A stretch of 20,654 bases of DNA from Gnetum montanum (Eukaryota; Streptophyta; Gnetopsida; Gnetales; Gnetaceae): positions 36,308 to 56,961 of the forward strand of contig MNCI01005898.1 of the NCBI GenBank assembly GCA_015680685.1, in the 5' to 3' direction. Below are positions 17,729 to 20,654 of this stretch, piece by piece. A program made the translations under genes and the position numbers. Under the pieces are notes generated by a model. The model saw only the letters and a list, made by a program, of their open reading frames with translations, ran no database searches and was not told the DNA's origin. The first letter of the stretch is position 1. Each line of letters starts with the position of its first letter.

Positions 17729-19665
17729 TCCACCATCATCATCTATGTCTAGATCCACAACCTCATCGGAGATAGTTATTTTCCCCTTACCCTTGTCGTG
17801 TGTAGGGCCTGAATCTCTCCACTTTTTCTTATCCTTGTCACTACTTAGTTCCTCCTTAGACTCCTCTACAATCTTTAGGATAGTTTCAATTTTACTATCT
17901 AAGGAGCTCCATATTTCATCTACCTTAGCCGATACTTCTATTGTTAATTTCTGAAGCGGCAAGGTTTTTCTATTCACCAACTCTTCGAGTGGTGACTCAT
18001 CCTCTTCATTGCAAAATCTCACTCCCCTCTTTTGGAGGGAAGGATCACAGTTATATTCTTCTGTGCTTTCTCTTTTCCGTAGCTCCCCTTCTTCTTTGGC
18101 TACTTACTCCAACAATCTATGAACTTCATGGGATCTAAGTTCTGATAATCTCCCTTGGGCATAAGTCCCAAGGGTTCTCCTAGTTTCATAACTTAGCCCA
18201 TCTACGAGGTGGCATAGTCGATCCCATTGTGTGTAATCATGGCCCAGGTAACGATGTAACAATGCATAGTAGCGGCCCATGGCAGCATCCAAGGGTTCAT
18301 GAGTACCTTGCTTCCATCCTTGGATCTACTTACATAAGTTAGATGCTCTGGATTACATTTGATATTTCTCATTGAACAATTCTAGCATCGTACTCCACCT
18401 CCTAATGGTTTCTGACTCTAAGGACTGGTACCAACTCTCTGCTTCCTTTATGAGTGTCCTAGGAAACAACTTTAGTTTTTGCCACTCATTTTCTATGTTT
18501 TGCAAGGTGCAAGCATCGTGGAATACCTATAAATGATTCTGTGGGTCAGCATTATATCCCACCTCAAACTATGGGATATTATTCATGTCTAAGCACTTGA
18601 TCCAACTATCTTTTTGATGCCTTGTCAATATTCTCACTACCTCCGTTATATCTAGCATGCTTCGAGTGGCAAGTAGGGGTTCATCATGATCATCTCTTTC
18701 ATGACGTCTATGATGTCTATGTTGTTCCCTACTTTCCCTTCGTTCATGCCCTTGTCCTTGCTCTCGACTCTCTCGTCAAAGTCTCTCATTTTTCCTACTG
18801 TTATGCTAACTGTTATGCTCTTTATGATTGTGCCCAGATGTGGAAGGAGAGGGTGAAAGATGTGATGAAGGGGAAGAAGAAGGAGAACCATCGTCATAAC
18901 AATGTTTTTTACCTTCTCTTCTGTGGCTTCGGCCCTGATCGTGATGATGATTTGAATGCTTGTCCTTGTCATGTGTTTTTATTCCCTCAGTGAATAGTTG
19001 GCATTCACAGGGATCAGAGCTAGGGTTTTGTATCGTGGAGCGTAGGTTCTGATACCCCACCTCCTCACTATCGTTAGGAGAAGGAACATCATTTGATGGA
19101 GAACTTGTTATAAGTGGTTCACCATCTCCAATTTCACTTAGGACATGTGGAACCCCGTTACCCTTCAACAATGTATGGTGGCTCTCCTACCTTGAGTCCC
19201 TTAGACGTCGCACTACTGTGGGATGGTAATCCCTTATGTCAAAATTTTTGGCAACGTATTCAGCATATAATTCCATCATGCCTATCCGTGCAAGAGCACA
19301 AAGAAGCATGTCAGGGACTGCCCGATTTGGAGGTAACACTATGTTACCTTGCAAATCTCTCCAACACAGTTGTTCATCCTAATAGAGGATAAAAGTGAAA
19401 TTGGGTACATACTCATCGGGATGAGTATATATCACCCAATATTATTGAGGAACTGGCGGATTTTGATTATGTGTTTTAGATTGCTGACTATTTCTTGTAT
19501 GATCCCTAGGTGGTGAAGTGCTCTTATGAGAAGAAGAAATCTTACTTTAATTTGGTGTGCTGATTAACTATTATATAATTTTTTGTTAAATTAACCTTAA
19601 GGTTCGTTTAAGCTCCCAACGATGTGAGTGATTTCCTATGTTCTACTTAGCGCACAAACACTTAG

Positions 19666-19683
19666 TCCCCAGCTACGGCGTCA
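19666..19683 (-). other. Primer binding site, Element 2
   Basis: The element strand reads TGACGCCGTAGCTGGGGA, 15 of 18 matching the complement of the plant tRNA-Asp 3' end. It lies one base from the LTR, as in Element 1. Confidence 0.88.
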
Positions 19684-19684
19684 G

Positions 19685-20327
19685 TGAGGAGTGGCGAGGT
19701 ACCCCTATACTCAACCATACGAATACGAGCGTAGCACGCACAATCCGGTCGAACTCCGCAGACTAAGTGCCTACACCCCCTATGAAACACTTAAGGTTAA
19801 TCATTCGTTGTCTTCCCAGACTTACGTGTATCTGTCACGGTTGTATGGTTAAGTAAGTCTGAGCTATATGATTTTTATATTTTTTCGGTTTTATCTCCTA
19901 TGCTGACAAGGTGAAGGGTAAAGAGACTAATTAACTAACTTTAACTAACTAACTAAGTCTTACTTAACCTAGCATCAGTGTCTGTTCCCACTTACCGTTC
20001 ACACCCTAAACCAATGCAACCTTGGTTACCAACCACTATTCGTTACTGGGATCACCAAGCGTAACGCATGTGCTTGAAGCGGTCATACTAAATGCACTTA
20101 ACTAGGAGAGAAGGGTTGAGAGAGATTTAATGAACTAATAAAGCATTTAAACAATAAAAAATAAATAACAATAAGTAAATTCCTATCTAGCTTAGTCCAT
20201 GCACTGCAAGGTTTATCCAAGAAGTTCGTCTTTATTACCGTACACAAACTTATGTTCAGGTACAATATTTGCTCGAANTGCGGGGGATGACGCAATATCG
20301 CGGCCCATGCGATATCGCATCCCATCA
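19685..20327 (-). repeat. 5' LTR, Element 2 (internally deleted)
   Basis: 643 bp against 813 bp for its partner. The alignment is continuous to 20277, breaks at the N (20278), and resumes at the equivalent of about 14234. About 173 bp is missing, including the TATA-like box and the first palindromes. The ends are TGAGGAGTGG and CCCATCA. Without that segment this LTR would lack its promoter core, unless the gap is an assembly artefact. Confidence 0.92.
20307..20320. repeat. Perfect 14-bp palindrome in 5' LTR
   Basis: ATGCGATATCGCAT reads the same on both strands and is identical to 8538-8551 in Element 1. The equivalent site in the 3' LTR of Element 2 is mutated (ATGCAATATTGCAT), which is also a palindrome. 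Confidence 0.85.
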
Positions 20328-20332
20328 ACCCC
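20328..20332. repeat. Target site duplication, right copy (ACCCC)
   Basis: Identical to 13465-13469. The next bases (CATGTGT) continue the host repeat as in the uninterrupted unit near 13128. Confidence 0.93.
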
Positions 20333-20600
20333 CATGTGTATAAATAACAATAAATTCAAATCTAATACATGCTACTAGGTTGGGAAATCAAGTAATGTCT
20401 TCTCAGTATGATCTTGTCCATGATTAGGTACACCCAAGACATGTTTAATAGCTAACATGAAATCTCCAAGATGCTACTTGGTTGGGATAGCAAGTAACCT
20501 CTTCTTAGTATGATGATTTCTATGACTAGGTACCACCAAGATATGTTCAATAATTAGTATAAAATCTAGATTCTTGAAAAGTATTCTTGCATGCATAGTT
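20333..20600. repeat. ~345-bp tandem repeat array, right part
   Basis: Completes the unit cut at 13464: 168 bases on the left plus 177 on the right give 345, against 343 for the intact unit. A third unit starts at 20510 (ATGATGATTTCTATGACTAGG) and is recognisable to about 20600, after which similarity fades to the window end. Confidence 0.9.
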
Positions 20601-20654
20601 TTCCTTGATGAAACCATCCATTTTCTTATGTAGCATTTATTATCTCCTTAGCAT

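Larger units (their letters stand above)
17045..19540 (-). pseudogene. gag: Gag polyprotein, Element 2 (single frame with stops)
   Basis: Aligns with gag of Element 1. The start codon position holds ATT where Element 1 has ATG (19538-19540), so the start is lost. Segments in order: N-terminal region (from 19540), His/Ser-rich low-complexity region (about 18806-19100), gag core (about 18100-18590, with MDAAMGRYYALLHRYLGHDY and LCHLVDGLSYETRRTLG), acidic DEEDE-like stretch and Lys/Glu-rich helix (17714-18022), zinc knuckle (17693-17728), then a Pro/Gln-rich tail (17045-17404) including TPQHHYQVWEYFRRTP. All recognisable pieces share one minus frame, interrupted only by stops, so this copy shows the parental gag layout better than Element 1. 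Confidence 0.88.
13470..20327 (-). mobile_element. Ty3/gypsy LTR retrotransposon, Element 2 (pol-deleted)
   Basis: Complete element of about 6.86 kb on the minus strand with two LTRs (TGATG...CATCA ends), 5-bp target duplication, polypurine tract and primer site. It belongs to the same family as Element 1: LTR, 3' tract, gag and protease all align. It lacks reverse transcriptase, RNase H and nearly all of integrase. Unlike Element 1, its gag-protease open segments (19540, 19171, 18292, 18022, 17404, 16867 and 16417 as upstream ends) all lie in one reading frame, broken by point stops and not by net frameshifts. Its LTRs differ by roughly 8-9% by eye. It cannot make its own copy enzymes, so it would have needed an autonomous relative. 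Confidence 0.95.

Noticed and set aside
18622-18993. Plus-strand ORF of 123 residues and overlapping minus-strand ORF at 18652-18972
   Set aside because: Both lie over the His/Ser-rich part of gag in other frames; neither shows recognisable motifs.
1-20654. CRISPR arrays, bacterial operons or defence systems
   Set aside because: No spacer-repeat pattern or prokaryotic gene organisation is present; all coding signals are those of plant LTR retrotransposons.

Overview
The window is repeat-rich nuclear DNA from a land plant. The evidence is a pair of Ty3/gypsy (Metaviridae-type) LTR retrotransposons in the same, minus-strand orientation. Their tRNA-Asp-type primer binding site and their protein signatures (CX2C..H..C gag knuckle, WRVCIDFR and FMDD in reverse transcriptase, GYYWPTLFRDAH in integrase) are typical of plant elements of the Athila/Tat (non-chromodomain) group. 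The DNA is AT-rich. I cannot name the species. I see no intact host gene, no rRNA gene, no functional tRNA and no CRISPR array.

Layout, left to right. (1) 1-8558: Element 1, minus strand, complete except for its 3' end, which lies left of the window. In its own 5'->3' order: 5' LTR (8558-7764), primer binding site (7762-7745), gag (from 7618), protease, reverse transcriptase, RNase H, integrase (ending at 1415), then about 1.4 kb of non-gag-pol DNA running off the left edge. Every gene is broken by stops and frameshifts. Three catalytic residues (protease Asp, one RNase H Asp, integrase Glu) are replaced, each by a G-to-A change in the coding strand. (2) 8559-13469: AT-rich host intergenic DNA with a 38-bp tandem duplication, a tRNA-like (SINE-like) segment near 8929-9010, a diverged 437-bp tandem duplication (10971-11760) and the start of a ~345-bp tandem repeat array (from 12959). 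(3) 13470-20327: Element 2, a second member of the same family, with both LTRs, a polypurine tract, a primer binding site and a perfect 5-bp target duplication (ACCCC). It lacks about 2.85 kb covering reverse transcriptase, RNase H and most of integrase, and its gag-protease frame is fused in frame to the last residues of integrase. Its 5' LTR lacks about 170 bp, including the TATA box, at the single N. (4) 20333-20654: the other half of the interrupted 345-bp repeat.

Relationship: Element 2 looks like a non-autonomous, gag-protease-only derivative. Element 1 represents the full-length architecture but is now dead. Counting by eye, the two LTRs of Element 2 differ at about 37 positions over the first ~430 aligned bases (8-9%), so the insertion is old. 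Both copies carry about 1.4-1.9 kb between integrase and the 3' LTR with no recognised function. I found no convincing new gene system. The most interesting points are the in-frame internal deletion, the palindromic GATATC cluster in the LTR, the recurring polypurine-tract-like motif, and the insertion into a tandem array.
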